Shown here: piece after piece, positions 51,501-63,089 of the stretch
Layout: the number at the start of each line of letters is the position of its first letter
How positions within the stretch are numbered: the first letter of the stretch is position 1
From: Cristatella mucedo
Taxonomy: Eukaryota; Bryozoa; Phylactolaemata; Cristatellidae
NCBI GenBank assembly: GCA_009760855.2
Contig: WPIO01000020.1
Span: 2,987,501 to 3,051,500 of the forward strand
DNA length: 64,000 nucleotides
Reading direction: 5' to 3'
Translations under genes and position numbers: made by a program
The notes under the pieces: generated by a model
The model's database searches: none
What the model saw: only the letters and a program-made list of their open reading frames with translations
What the model was told of the DNA's origin: nothing

Positions 51501-52640
51501 TCAGTAACACATTTTTATAGCACCCTCAGAGAACTCGATCTCTTTCTAGGCACTTTAGATTTGCTGCAAAGGAAGCTTGGTCGAGTGGTTAGTGGTAGCA
51601 TGCTCAATGACAACAAGCATAACATGGTTAGAGGTGGCATGCACTGGGTCAGCATCCGAATGTGGTTAGTGGAAGCATGCACAGTGTGAGCACGAATAAG
51701 CACATAAAGGACGAATCACATGGACCCACTAATTGCTATGATAAATAGATGCCTTTTTAGTTTCTTTTTAGATGTGATCAAGTAAGGGAATGTCATGACA
51801 CAAGTCAAAGTGAATTCCAGGCTTTTGAAGCGCACGAACTAAAGGCACGGTCTCCAACGGATCTAAGGTTCGAGCGAGGTTTAGGGAAACGACTAGATTT
51901 GGAAAAGTGGGCGGCATGGTGCTCAGCCTGGTGGGGGGAAGTAAATCTGATAGTTAGGCTGGAGCCAAAGAATGAAGGGAACTAAAAGTAGGTGGCAGAA
52001 CCATGAAGTCGATGCTCTGCTTGACTGGGAGCCAGTGTAGGTCGGCGAGAAGTGGTGTGATGTGGTAACTTCGTCACTCACGACAGACGAGCCTAGCTGC
52101 AGAGTTTTGCCCAGGCTGTAAGCACCTGATAGTACAGGCTGGTAGACCAGCAAGCAGTGAATTACAGAAGTCGAGACGGGATATCACGAATGCATGGACC
52201 AACTTAGACGTGGTATCCTTATCTAAACAAGCCCAAATTTTAGCAATGTTATGTAGCTGAAAGTAGGCAGATTTGACTGTGGGGCTGATGTGGTCGTCTA
52301 CTGAAAGGTCACTTTGGAACAGCACACCTAGATTTCGTGCAGATTCAACAGAACATAAGCTGGCAGAGCTAAGGGAGCGTTATCTTTTCCAATTTCTGAA
52401 TCAACTTGATTTGCCCATATCTATTAAGTTGGTTTTATTAACATTCAATTTAAAAAGTTTGCTGCCATCCATGTGAGGATACATGCAGCAAAGGAGTTTA
52501 GAGAACTTGACGTGCTGGAGGGCTAGGAGATATCAAAGCAAAGGTACAACTAAGTATCATCTGGATAGAAGTGGAGGCCTAGATTGTGCCTGACAATCAC
52601 ATCAGCAAGAGGGAGAGTATAAACAGTAAAAAGAACCGGA
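51501..52640 (-). mobile_element. LINE-B, RT motif C to tail, minus strand
   Basis: Tail complement at about 51515-51570 (CCTCAGAGAACTCGATCTCT). Minus strand: LDFCNSLLAGLPACTIRCLQ, NSAARLVCRE near 52075-52180, SLSVDDHISPTVKSAYFQLH near 52230-52310, and an RT motif reading GLHFYPDDT followed by a stop near 52540-52600, so YADD has become YPDD. Confidence 0.85.
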
Positions 52641-52656
52641 CCAAGCGCACAACATA

Positions 52657-52994
<338 letters not shown>

Positions 52995-53099
52995 GAACCT
53001 ATCTAACCATAACCTTCTCCCTTTTCTAAATTATGGGGTACTTACTAAACTGGGTAGCTAAGGATCGTACTAGCTCCCGATAGCTACCCGATCAAACAG

Positions 53100-53475
53100 C
53101 ACGTAGACTTTATTCAGCCCTTTTAGTCCCTTTATTCCTTTGCTCCATCCTTCCGATTAGAAATACTTCTTACTGAAGCTTCCCGTCGTACCATCTGCTC
53201 TTCTGACTCAGATAATTCGGCTGTGACTCTAACGGACCTAAAAATTAATTGGAGACTGTGCATTAGTTCCTACGCTTTCAAATCCTGAAAATCACTACAG
53301 AGTGACATCTGGCCGTCCCCTGAGTTGGCGAAATTTAAAAAAAAGCTTCAAATCTGTCTGTCCTTCGCAGCCTTTGCTCCGTCAAATCGTCCGAGTGAAT
53401 TGTCCTTAGAGTGCTTGTGCGTGCTGAAACTCTGTGGATTTTATTGCTAACCTATTGACGTGCTTCCTTTACAGC
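53100..53475 (+). mobile_element. LINE-B/C 3' fragment, diverged
   Basis: Decayed block with CTTTGCTCCATCCTTCCG, GACCTAAAAATTAATTGGAG, ACTGTGCATTAGTTCCTACG and TGAGTTGGCGAAATTTAAAA, corresponding to LKSFGDRAFSSYAPK and SPDLTTFKK. Confidence 0.6.
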
Positions 53476-53481
53476 ATGGTA

Positions 53482-53612
53482 CTCTGGTTTGGCCCACGAG
53501 TAAAGTGCTCGCCTTTAACAATCAAGGTCACGGGCTCATGCCCCGTGGCAAATGTAAAATGCCTGGCTACAGACTAAGTTATCCTAGGGCGCTACACAAA
53601 TGAACTATATAC
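53482..53612 (+). mobile_element. SINE1, diverged
   Basis: CTCTGGTTTGGCCCACGAGT (box A region), GGTCACGGGCTCATGCCCCG (box B), then AATGCCTGGCTACAGACTAA, and CCTAGGGCGCTACACAAATG. Confidence 0.7.
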
Positions 53613-53619
53613 TTATGTG

Positions 53620-53702
53620 CACATATAAAGTGCATAAAAACCTACGCTACTTAATGTTCCCAAGGCGCTATGAAAATGTATTATTATTGTCATTATTATT
53701 AA
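53620..53702 (+). mobile_element. LINE 3' tail with (ATT)n
   Basis: ATATAAAGTGCATAAAAACC, GTTCCCAAGGCGCTATGAAA and an ATT run. It adjoins the SINE1 before it. Confidence 0.6.
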
Positions 53703-54425
53703 ACGCAAGAATTTCTACTACGTGTATCTTTGCTTTGATGGCTTCTGGTTGCGGTGCAGCCACAAGCCAAAGTTTTCCCCCCATCGACCTCCGAGATACT
53801 CCACAGCGTCAAGGCCTCGCATCTATCTGAACAGCTACAATAGTTCAGCGTCTTAGAGGCCCTGACGAGTTCTTAGGAGAATAAATAAGCTACTCAATGA
53901 CCTAGCTTTTCCTTTCACACCGAGGCTGTGAGGTATAACAACTTTTGCTCTACGGATTCTAGACAGACTATGGAACATAGCCCTCTATTCTAATTACGTA
54001 TTGCGTCGCTGCGAACTTCTTTTCCAGCAGCGTTTCGCTCGTAGTGCTTTGTTGTTTACTTCCTTGGTGGGCATATCGAGGGCAGCTCCTTCACACGAAG
54101 CATTACGCTTTGTCACCCGCCCAGCTGGATTTTTGCCTAACATCAACTAGACTATCGTTGTTGTCTTTGCGCCGCATTGACTGAAGCTCAAATCGGTGAC
54201 CCGTCTACTCAATGGACAGGCTTTCCGGCTCTCACCAGTTTTAACTGACGAAATGTCGCTGCTATGCTGAGTCTTGATGCTAAGGGACAGGAATCTGTAA
54301 AAAAGTGTTCGCCTCATTTCTGAGTGCTGAAGATAAATGTAACCATAGAATTACGATGTGATGGGACTGAGCGTCTGACTTGTATTACTCTAAAGCAGCC
54401 TATTGGGTCATCGGGCCACTTTTCT

Positions 54426-54427
<2 letters not shown>
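53703..54427. other. Intergenic, nothing recognised
   Basis: Short frames with no known motif. Confidence 0.4.

Positions 54428-54503
<76 letters not shown>
54428..54503. repeat. (GA)n microsatellite
   Basis: About 75 bp pure AG repeat. The Arg-Glu frames across it are artefacts. Confidence 0.96.
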
Positions 54504-54505
<2 letters not shown>

Positions 54506-54714
54506 GTGAGAGAGAATGGACGAAAAAAAAGTAAGTCAGATTCCGTAGTTACAGCTAGTCAGAGTTGCAGCAGGCAAGCGAGTGGCATGATCTTGGTGGA
54601 TCTGGGGGATCTTATTTCGTTTAAGAGAAAACGCGCCGACGAGCTTCGAGCTCGCGCTCATTCCCAAATATACCGCGGTCGCCACTCGGCACGTGACGTG
54701 CATTGTACCTTCGT

Positions 54715-54945
54715 TTGTAACTCCGAGAAGCCACGCAGACTGAATGGGTGTTGCGCCGGAGAGCTTTCAATTTCGCACTCAACGCATAATCGGCTTTCGG
54801 TGCGCATTCGGTCGCCAAAAGACTTAATCTTACGAAACAAAGAGACAAAAGCCAGAGGCATAGCTGAGTCAGGAGGACAGCTGAGGTAATTAATTGCACG
54901 GAAATATCAGCTCAGGGCCGCTGGTTGTGGTTTTTGACTGAGGAG
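54715..54945 (-). mobile_element. LINE-A 3' end, minus strand
   Basis: TTTGTAACTCCGAGAAGCCA, CGGCTTTCGGTGCGCATTCG, AACAAAGAGACAAAAGCCAG and AGCTGAGTCAGGAGGACAGC parallel 8235-8400 in the minus-strand LINE-A. Confidence 0.75.
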
Positions 54946-55465
54946 TTGCAAAGCGTCTTATAAAGATACTCTTGAGTTCGTATACAGATGACCTATTAGT
55001 ATTATTAATTTCAACAAGGCCCGTCTCTCAATTTTGGTATGCCAGTCTCCTTCTTAAAATGTTTCTGCTTTATAGAGCAATTTTTCAAAGATATCAATAC
55101 CTGAAATGCTATATAACATTTTAAAAATCCCAGTGAACTCCTTTGTATATGATCGGGTATCCACACCATTTCTTATATAATAATTCAAAGCCTTGTTTGT
55201 CGATATAGACACACGAGCAAGCCACACAGTTTATTATTCTCAGGGAAGACCCGCGATCCTCTAAAAATGAGAGACAATGCCCTTACGAATTACCCACGAA
55301 AATCCCAAGACTGCTTGGGGTTTTACCTGTGGAGTGCCATGCAAAAATCCCCGTAAACAAACTCATTATTATGGCCGGCCGACGGCTGCAACCAAGTCGA
55401 CGGCTTGGAGCAAAAATAAGGAAATTAAGACCACTCGATTCGCAGTTCTAGGGTAATTGCAGTTT
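54946..55465. other. Intergenic, nothing recognised
   Basis: A/T-rich, short frames only. Confidence 0.4.
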
Positions 55466-55469
55466 ATAA

Positions 55470-56475
55470 TAATAAGACAGTTGTATAGGGGGTCTCAGAG
55501 AACTTAATTTCTTTCACACCACTTCATACATGCTGTAAGGGAAGCTTGTCAATGCGGTTAGCCAGAACCTGCACAGCATCAGAACGCATGAGCGCACAAA
55601 GGACAATTGACATGGACCCAGCAAATGATGACGATGTGAGGAACAAGTGCGTTTTAGCTTCGTTTTAAATCAAATTAAGTATAGGGGATGTCATGGCGTC
55701 ATTCGGGAGTGAGCTCCAGGCTTTGGGAGAATCCTAACTAAAGGCACGGTCTCTCCAAAAGATTTTAGATTGGCTCGAGGCCCGGCTAAACGACTTTAGT
55801 CAAATTAGCCGGTAGTACCCTGTCTACCCTGACTGGTAAGTAGTTTGGATGAGTATAGACTTGAAAAAGAGAATGAAGGGACCTTAAGGTGAGTGACGAA
55901 ACGTTTTGAAGTCGATACGTTGCTTGTCGCTTTTCGGAATCCAACAGTCTGGAAATACCTCGTACAAACCTTAAATCCTTTGGAGACCGTGCATTTAGCT
56001 CGTATGCTCCCAAAGCCTGGAACTCCCTCCCGACCTGCGTCAGAACATCCCCTGACCTGACCACATTTAAAAGAAACTTAAAAACACACCTATTTAGGAC
56101 AGCATTTAGTGGGTCCCTGTGATTCGTCATTGATGTGCTTATGCGTGCTGACACTGTGCATGCTGCCACTAACCACATTTGCATGCTGACCCCGTGCATG
56201 TAAGCCCTAACCATATTATTTATTTTGTTTGTTTTTCAAGCATGATTTTACTTACCATTCAATTGCATATCACTTTGCAGCAAATGTAAAGCGCCTAGAA
56301 AGAGATTAAGTTCTCTGAGGGCGCTTTATCAAGTGCAATATTATTATTATTATTATTGACAGTAGCCAGTGCAGGTCGGCGAGAAGTGGAGGGATGTAGC
56401 AACTGCGACGCTCACGACAGACAAGCCTAGCTGCGGAGTTTTGCACCGGCTGCAATGGCCTGATTGCACATGCCG
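55470..56475 (-). mobile_element. LINE-B host copy, interrupted
   Basis: The minus-strand tail complement lies at about 55485-55530 and the copy continues to 55930 (GAAGTCGATACGTTGCTTG, i.e. KQRIDF). It resumes at about 56358 (GCCAGTGCAGGTCGGCGAGA, i.e. LADLHWL) and runs to about 56475. The two halves are contiguous in the element's own coordinates. Confidence 0.82.
55931..56357 (+). mobile_element. LINE-B copy nested in the minus-strand LINE-B
   Basis: Starts at CGCTTTTCGGAATCCAACAG (FSESNS) and runs open through LKSFGDRAFSSYAPKAWNSL and TFKRNLKTHLFRTAFSGSL-type sequence to the full 3' UTR, stem-loop and (ATT)n. It is very similar to the copies at 7060-8028. Confidence 0.88.
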
Positions 56476-56945
56476 GTTTCATTCTTTGGCTCCAGCCTAT
56501 CTCTCACATCTACTCCCCCACTAGGCCAAGCATCGCACCACCCGCTTTTCGGAATCCAACAGTTTACCAATACCTCGCACAAACCTCAAATCCTCTGGGG
56601 ACCGTGCATTTAGTTCGTATGCTCCCAAAGCCTGGAACTCTTTCCCGACTTGCGTCAGAACATCCCCTGACTTGACCACATTTAAAAAGAACTTAAGAAC
56701 ACACCTATTTAGGACAGCATTTAGTGGGTCCCCGTGATTTGTCTTTCATGTGCTTATGCGTGCTGACACTGTGCATACTGTCACTAACCACATTTGCATG
56801 CTGACCCTGTGCATGTCACCCCTAACCATGTTATTCTTGTTGTTTATCAAACATGATATTACTCACCATTCAGTCGCGTTTCCCTTTGCAGCAAATGTAA
56901 AGCGCCTAGAAAGAGATTCTTTGAGGGCGCTTTATCAAGAGCATT
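56476..56945 (+). mobile_element. LINE-B, 5'-truncated
   Basis: Starts at TTCATTCTTTGGCTCCAGCC (HSLAPAYLSHLL), followed by ESNSLPIPRTNLKSSGDRAF-like, AWNSFPTCVRTSPDLTTFKK and the 3' UTR. In its tail the loop is shortened (AGAGATTCTTTGAGGGCGCT) and the ATT run is missing. Confidence 0.85.
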
Positions 56946-57261
56946 GTCGTACGCTTTAACGGGTGCAGCAAGTGTGAGTTGAATGCTCTGCACAGGTTTC
57001 TAATTTATCTCAGACAGTATGGAGAAGAATCATTTATGGAGGTTCCTTCTCTTTTTTAGTCGCACAAAGTTCGAGTTGCCATCGGCTAGACTTCAGTGCA
57101 AGTTCCTGTGTGAGATGAGGACAAGAACGTGTTCGTATTTATATTACTTAGCTTATTTCAGATGGTATTCAAACTCTTTGGTTGAGGTCGCACGAAGGGC
57201 ACAGCGAGTGTAACGCCGTGGTTTATTTCTTGAAATTGCTGCAGCTTTGCGTAAATAAATC

Positions 57262-57430
57262 CTAGCTGATTAAACAGCCTCTTTTTGTATAGCGACAGAA
57301 GAGCCTTTATGGCTATCACCACCGCTTGCAGTGGCGATAAAGAATCGCCCACCGCAGGAATCGAACCCACGACCTCGGGACCGAGGTCGTGGGAAGCAAC
57401 CGCCTCACCTAGTGTGCCATCACGGCTCAT
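57262..57430 (-). mobile_element. SINE2, best-preserved copy
   Basis: Minus strand from about 57430: GAGCCGTGATGGCACACTAG and GTGAGGCGG (box A), GGTCGTGGGTTCGATTCC (box B), GGTGGGCGATTCTTTATCGC, GGTGGTGATAGCCATAAAGG, and the 3' end GAGGCTGTTTAATCAGCTAG. A perfect 28-bp palindrome lies at 57366-57393. Confidence 0.85.
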
Positions 57431-57808
57431 TGATTGCATGAACATATATGCACACGTATGATGCTAAGTACAGCGCAAAGTGCAAAAAATATTTGTAGTA
57501 GCAGTTAGGGTAATCATTTACCTAGTACGATACACCCATTAAGCTGTAATAGATTTTATTGGTGTTACACAGCTTCGATAGGCCCCCGGCCAAGGCGGCT
57601 CTGAAAAAATCCCCCATCGAGGCTACCTTGATTTCTTACCTAGTTGGTGTCAGGTCAGCCAGATTGAGCAGGACCGCCGGCATATACGGAGCATGACATC
57701 CGAATCGATCATTTTTCCTCTGATGGGAGAAACGTTATATAGAAGGAAACCTGAATATTGAGAGGCTCCTTTTCTCCGACACTCCTAGTTTACTTTGCTG
57801 TTCAATGA
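57431..57808. other. Intergenic, nothing recognised
   Basis: No LINE or SINE hallmark or domain-bearing frame was seen. Confidence 0.4.
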
Positions 57809-57979
57809 ATGGATTACGACGATCAGTTTCTGCGAGAAGCCGTGGCTGCTTTCCCCGACAAATTACAGTTTAACGTCTTTAATTTAAATGACAATAACGG
57901 AGAACTCTTCTTGCATGAAATCTGCTATGCATGGCTGGAGCAAGTTGCGACCGGCTCTTCAATTGAAATGCAGGAGTGA
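57809..57979 (+). CDS. Hypothetical short ORF (56 aa) or exon fragment
   Basis: ATG at 57809, TGA at 57977. Reads MDYDDQFLREAVAAFPDKLQ, then FNVFNLNDNNGELFLHEICY and AWLEQVATGSSIEMQE. The composition (acidic, few Ser/Leu/Cys runs) is more protein-like than the neighbouring frames, but no family was recognised. No good splice sites or second exon were found. It could be a transposon remnant or chance. Confidence 0.22.
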   Translation: MDYDDQFLREAVAAFPDKLQFNVFNLNDNNGELFLHEICYAWLEQVATGSSIEMQE

Positions 57980-60105
57980 CACTGCTGCCGAGGGCTCGTT
58001 ATAAGGGTTTCTGTCACATTTGATGACCAGCTGTCGTATACAAGTTCATTCAGGAGACCGCTTTTGTTCGCAGCCAGTCAACAGCATTTGCCGCTATCTG
58101 CGTAGCGACGGCTTGCCAAAGACACCTCCAGCTTTCTGATCCTCATGAGTTTGGACTAACCTAACTTGGCATTTGCGAGACCTCTGAAAGATTCCGGTAA
58201 GCCAGTACGCGTGCCGTATTGGCACAGGGTGAATGACAGACTCTCAGGGATGCCGCCGTTTATCGTAGCTTATTGATTAGGGACACATTTGTTTCTGCCG
58301 GGCATGCAGCTTCGCGGCAGACCTCGTGTGCACGTGAATACTTCGGTCGTGGAAGTCAATGTTAAGTATTCGGGATAAGAACGATGGACGCTCCAAGGGC
58401 CAGATTTTCTGCTTCGACGGACTCTTTTCCTTTCCAGTCACGTGTTTGTGCAATCGCATTCTAGAATTTGCCAGTGTTACGCATACTTCGTGTACGCTTG
58501 TCTTTCTGTTCCTTCGTTCGCCCAGTAATTGAAAGTCAGTTTGACCAAACCGGCGCTCCAGGCAGATTACACCATCTTTCACTTCCTTGTTATCTAAAAA
58601 GATTCTCGCTATAGCGAAACATGCCCGGGTCTTAGCCGAGTGGCAAGACGGTGGGCGCACATTGGAGTCCATTTGAGCGGTGGGGGGGGGGGCAATAGCA
58701 ACACAGACTTTTCTGTCGTTACATAAACGAGGATGTTGAACCACTAGACCTTTCATTCTTTACCTCGTCAAACGCTACCGTCTCAGGAAAATCGGAGTCG
58801 CAATTTTGGCGGTGCCTTTTTCCTGAGCTTTTACCGCTCATCTCGTCTTTCCTTACGAAATCCTCTGCAATATGAGGATGACGCAAGCGTTGCTTTCTGT
58901 CTTTGCCCGATCAGACCTGTCGGCAGCAGCATTCGATATCGTCGTCCACTGGATTCGAATATAGAGAGCCAGAAAAAAAAGAGATGGTCTAAAATCCCTC
59001 AAGAGACCGTTCGAATCGTATCCAGCAGCTCCAAATCCTATCGAGAGAAAGAGTAGGATCTCCTCAAGAGTAAGTTAGTGACTCACTGCCATACTACTGC
59101 ACGGTGCCTTGGTTCAATACCGCTCTATGCAGCGTAGCATGAGCTATTAATTGAGACTAACTGCTTCTTTGGAGAGCGTATTCAAGACGGCGTCATCAAG
59201 CTACCGTTATCCTTCAAACTTTCCTAGTCGGCAGGTGGTTGAATAATCAATTTCAGTCATCTGAATGCTTGCTTTTGGAAGATGGTCAACATGCTTGGTA
59301 TAAAATAACTGCTCCTCCTGAAAGACGGTCAACGGCAGTATCATAAAACGAAACCGCTACTCATAGAAAAGCTAAATGCATAGCAGCAATCTGAGACTAC
59401 GATTGCCGATGCAACAACCAGACAGTCTTCTTGCTTTCGTAAATCTGAATGCCATCACCTAAGACTGCGTGATTTTTTAAATGCATTCAGAAGCCCACAT
59501 GCTTTGCAAGTCGTCACGTTCGTTTTAGTTAGCAATTAGAGGCTAATTACTGCCGAGGCTAGCTGGGGAACCTAATGGCTTCCAATTCTCTCTTCGTCTG
59601 ACCAATGTAACTCTATCTTAGTGGATCAGCTAAAATTAACCACTGCAGTAGTCCTAAACATGGGCTCTATATCGGTCTTTAGATCCACTGAACTGTGTCG
59701 CGTCCTCTTATTGTAAATCCGCACGTCGGCAGATTCCCGGTCGATTACCGATTACAAGCCTTCTCACGGTCCCACCTTCAAGGCCCACGGCGAGCCTACT
59801 AACTTCACGCCTAGCTGAACTGTTTAGGATGGGCCAGTGTCCTCACACCTTCAGTCCTCCTCTACTAATCCAATAGCTCTTCTTGTCCGTGGCATGTCCA
59901 TAGACTGTTGGCGAAGTTGCTTTTGCTCTGCCGCTCCAGGACTGTGGGCTTAGTCCCCTTTTCGCGATCGCCGGTGCTATCAATATTGCTGCCTCTAGTG
60001 CTTCCGCTCCAGACCTCGCTCGCTACACGTTGCTATGCTAATGCATTCACTTATCCTTTGACAATTCTCGAACGTTCGCATCATCGAACCTTATAAAATC
60101 GAATG
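57980..60105. other. Intergenic, nothing firmly recognised
   Basis: Includes a 159-codon minus-strand frame (58277-58756) with no recognised domain and a G-run at 58681-58692. No LINE or SINE hallmarks over about 2 kb, unusual for this end of the window. Confidence 0.4.
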
Positions 60106-60109
60106 AACG

Positions 60110-60840
60110 GCCACTCTACAGCCACCCCGCTTAGAAAAGGAGCTTCTAAAGCCTGCAAGGGAATTGAGTTGGTTTAGAGGCACAGCCAAGCGACTTTGAG
60201 TCAGATGTAGGTACGCATCGTTGGTACGGTGCGAAGCCTGATTAGGACGTATTTCCTATCAGCAGCCGCAGCAAGAGTTCGAAGAGACCCAACGAGGATT
60301 GAACGAACATCATGACATCGATAAACTGCTCAATGAGTAGCTAGTACAGATCGGTGAGAAGCGCTATAATGTGGCGGTCAACTACCGGCAGGCGTAGCTA
60401 CAGGGCTCGACACCAACTACAAGCATCATATAAGTAAAATGATCTACTTCATTTGTATTGTTTGCCCTAAGAGAACTTAAACCACTCCGACCAGCTAAGA
60501 TGTAGTATCCCTATCGAATGGAGTCCAAAATTTTTGAGATGCTACGTTGCTAAAGATATTTAGGCTTGATGTAGAGCTGGTGTGGTAATCTAGTGAGAAA
60601 GGAGAAGGAGGCTCACATTCCGTGCAGAGGCTGAGCTAGCTACGCTAGCCGGGTCAATTTTGAGGGCAAGGCTTTCATTTTCTGCGTAATGCTAGGTGTG
60701 CAGATAACTTGTGTGCTGGCTTTAGCTTCATTCAGTATTAAAAAGGTTCACCGCAAGTGCGAATGTCGGCAATACATGCTTCAAGGGATTTGAGAGTTCG
60801 ACGTGCTGTATGAAATTGTGATTGTTGTGATTCAGGGGAA
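60110..60840 (-). mobile_element. LINE-B fragment, minus strand
   Basis: Complement of LKxFG-type, KQRID-type (CTCAATGAGTAGCTAGTACA) and RT-proximal regions (CGAATGTCGGCAATACATGC near 60762). The tail is missing. Confidence 0.7.
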
Positions 60841-60844
60841 GAGC

Positions 60845-61632
60845 GATATGTGATCCTTTCATTAGATGACCATACCAGCTCCCCTGTCAAGTCTGCCTAC
60901 TTTCAGCTACATAGCATTGCTAAAATTTGGGCTTGCTTAGACAGTGATGCTACATCTTAGTTGGTCCATGCATTTCTGACATCCCGTCTCGACTTCTGTA
61001 ATTCACTGCTTGCTGGCTAACCGGCCGGTGCAATCAGGCGTTTACAGAAGGTGCAAAAACTCTGCAGCTAGGCTCGTCTGTCGTGAGCTTCACAGTTGCC
61101 ACAGCACACCGCTTCTTGCCGACCTGGACTGGCTCCAACGTTCTGTCACTCAATTTGAGATCCTTTCATCTTTTGGCTCCAGCTTATCTATCTGATGAAT
61201 TTCGACACCAGGCTAAACATTGTACCACCAGCTTTTCGGAATCTAATCATTTACCTATACCTCGTACGAAGTTCAAATCCTTTGGAGACAGTGCCTTCAG
61301 TTAGTACGTTTGCAAAGCCCGAAACTTACTTCCGACATGTCATTCCCTGACTTGACCACGTTTGAAAAGAAACAAACAACTCATCTATTTATCGCAGCAT
61401 TTAGTAGGTTCCAGCGATTCGACCTTTATGTGCTGATGCGTGCTCACACTGCATGCTTCCATTAACCATATTTGCGTACTAACCCTAGGCATGTCACCTC
61501 TAACCATGTTATGCTTGTTGTCATTGAGCATGCTACCGCTAACCATTCGATCATGCTTCCTTTTCAGCGAATGTAAAGTGCCTAGAAAGAGATTGAATGC
61601 TCTGATATCGTTATATCAAATGTATTATTATT
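60845..61632 (+). mobile_element. LINE-B, ORF2 C terminus and tail
   Basis: SLDDHTSSPVKSAYFQLHSI and AKIWACL-like start, FCNSLLAG-type, NSAARLVCRELHSCHSTPLL, HLLAPAYLSDEFRHQAKHCT, then 3' UTR with AAGTGCCTAGAAAGAGATTG and an ATT run. It is joined head-to-head with the preceding minus-strand copy. Confidence 0.85.
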
Positions 61633-61734
61633 ATTACGACGGTTTAATTGCGCCCGATCCACTGGTCTTATTCTTCAAAACCTCAAGTGCTTACAAGGAC
61701 ATATTTCAGTGCATGTAACTAACCAGGACTTCTG

Positions 61735-61905
61735 CTAACAATCGGCCGTGAGTGTCTCGCTTGACTTTGCATGCTTTTATAAGCATGATACTTTGCTTGT
61801 CTTTAGAAATTGGTTATTGATTCTATTGCAGTAAGTTGTAAAACCCTGAATAGAGAATGAATTCCTCTTGAGCTTCTATGTAAAGAACTTATTATTATTA
61901 TTATT
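61735..61905 (+). mobile_element. LINE-C 3' UTR and tail
   Basis: GCTTGACTTTGCATGCTTTT, TTGGTTATTGATTCTATTGC, CCTGAATAGAGAATGAATTC and an ATT run. It matches 25900-26050 in the larger LINE-C copy. Confidence 0.7.
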
Positions 61906-61919
61906 ATAGTATGACTAAA

Positions 61920-62310
61920 GTAAAGGTCTAACTGTGTGTCAAGCTTAAATTGTGCTGTTTGCGAGTAAACTGGCATGAGGGAGAGTATAAAGTGTGAAAA
62001 GAAGCGAACCTAGAATAGATCGTTGGGATTACCCCTAGTTTAAAGGCTCTCCTGAGGATCGTTGGCCATTCACATCTACGCTCGGAAATCTCCCTCTAAA
62101 GAACGTAAACCATTGCAGTGCAGTGCTAGCTTTGCCCAGGCAAGATGATAGGCACTCAAGAAGGACTTAGCGATCAGTGCTATCAAACGCAGCCTAAATA
62201 CCCAGACATAAAAGGGAGAGAGTCTATCAAAGTACACATTCTTGAGGAGGTCACTATGCTTTCGTAGCCGCGATGACTTTGTGGAGCGAATAGCTCTCAA
62301 ACTTGACAGA
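61920..62310 (-). mobile_element. LINE RT-domain remnant, minus strand
   Basis: GAGGGAGAGTATAAAGTGTG, GATCGTTGGGATTACCCC (PQGS region) and GATCAGTGCTATCAAACGCA (DTIDH region) lie in the same order as in 52600 and 51235. Heavily decayed. Confidence 0.6.
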
Positions 62311-62449
62311 AGGGTACTTGCTAGGTTTGAAGTTTCGATATATGAGTTTCGACGATCTGCCACACAACCTGTTTTACTATCGTTTAAAGATTGGCAATCG
62401 GGAGAATAAGCAGAAGTTGAAAAAGCTTTCTCATTCTAGGGTCGACCTA

Positions 62450-62815
62450 TCAATTACTTGCCTAACAGCAGCCTCTTTAGAGCGAATGAATGCTGTTGGC
62501 TAGAGGTTGCTTAACGAAGCTATTGATAGCAATGGCCTGGATCTGGTGATCACTCTGGATGTCAGAACCAATCTCGTTTACTGCTTCTGTTCCTGTTTCG
62601 AGAATGGCAGCATCGAGTTGTTAAAGCAATGTAGCTTGAAAATAATTTGTACTGATTCATTTTTTAAATATATTTGCTATGCAGGTCATCTTAATATGCG
62701 TGTAGACACTACCGGCAACCGTGATACTCTCACAGATTCAGTAAACTTTAAACTTACGAGTGCTCTTGAAGAGCATGCACCCCAAAGGAGGTTGGTTGGT
62801 GGTGCACGTTGCTGA
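62450..62815 (+). mobile_element. Possible LINE endonuclease-RT linker remnant
   Basis: The frame 62507-62815 ends SVNFKLTSALEEHAPQRRL, resembling the LINE linker pattern of a short frame before HAP-K/R-R. The rest is not recognisable. Tentative. Confidence 0.35.
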
Positions 62816-63089
62816 AGGGAAACCTTTAATTTTTAGAAACCCTCCGAAATGTGCCGAGTACATTGCACGCTCGAAGCCGTTGTGAGAAGTTTGGGTCCGA
62901 CAAATGTCCAGCCAGATCCCAAGACTGAATCCGTATCCTAACATTAAAGCTGAAAATGCACCTGCGTCTTGTTTTACTAGAGGATCACAGTTTTGCTAAT
63001 CAAATACAAGCAGATTTATAAAATGATGGATTATGTTCTTTCTTTGACTGACCGAACTCACTCCCTGGATATTAACTGTGTGACTGATA

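Noticed and set aside
58277-58756. 159-codon minus-strand frame
   Set aside because: No domain recognised; composition like the surrounding non-coding sequence; crosses a G-run.
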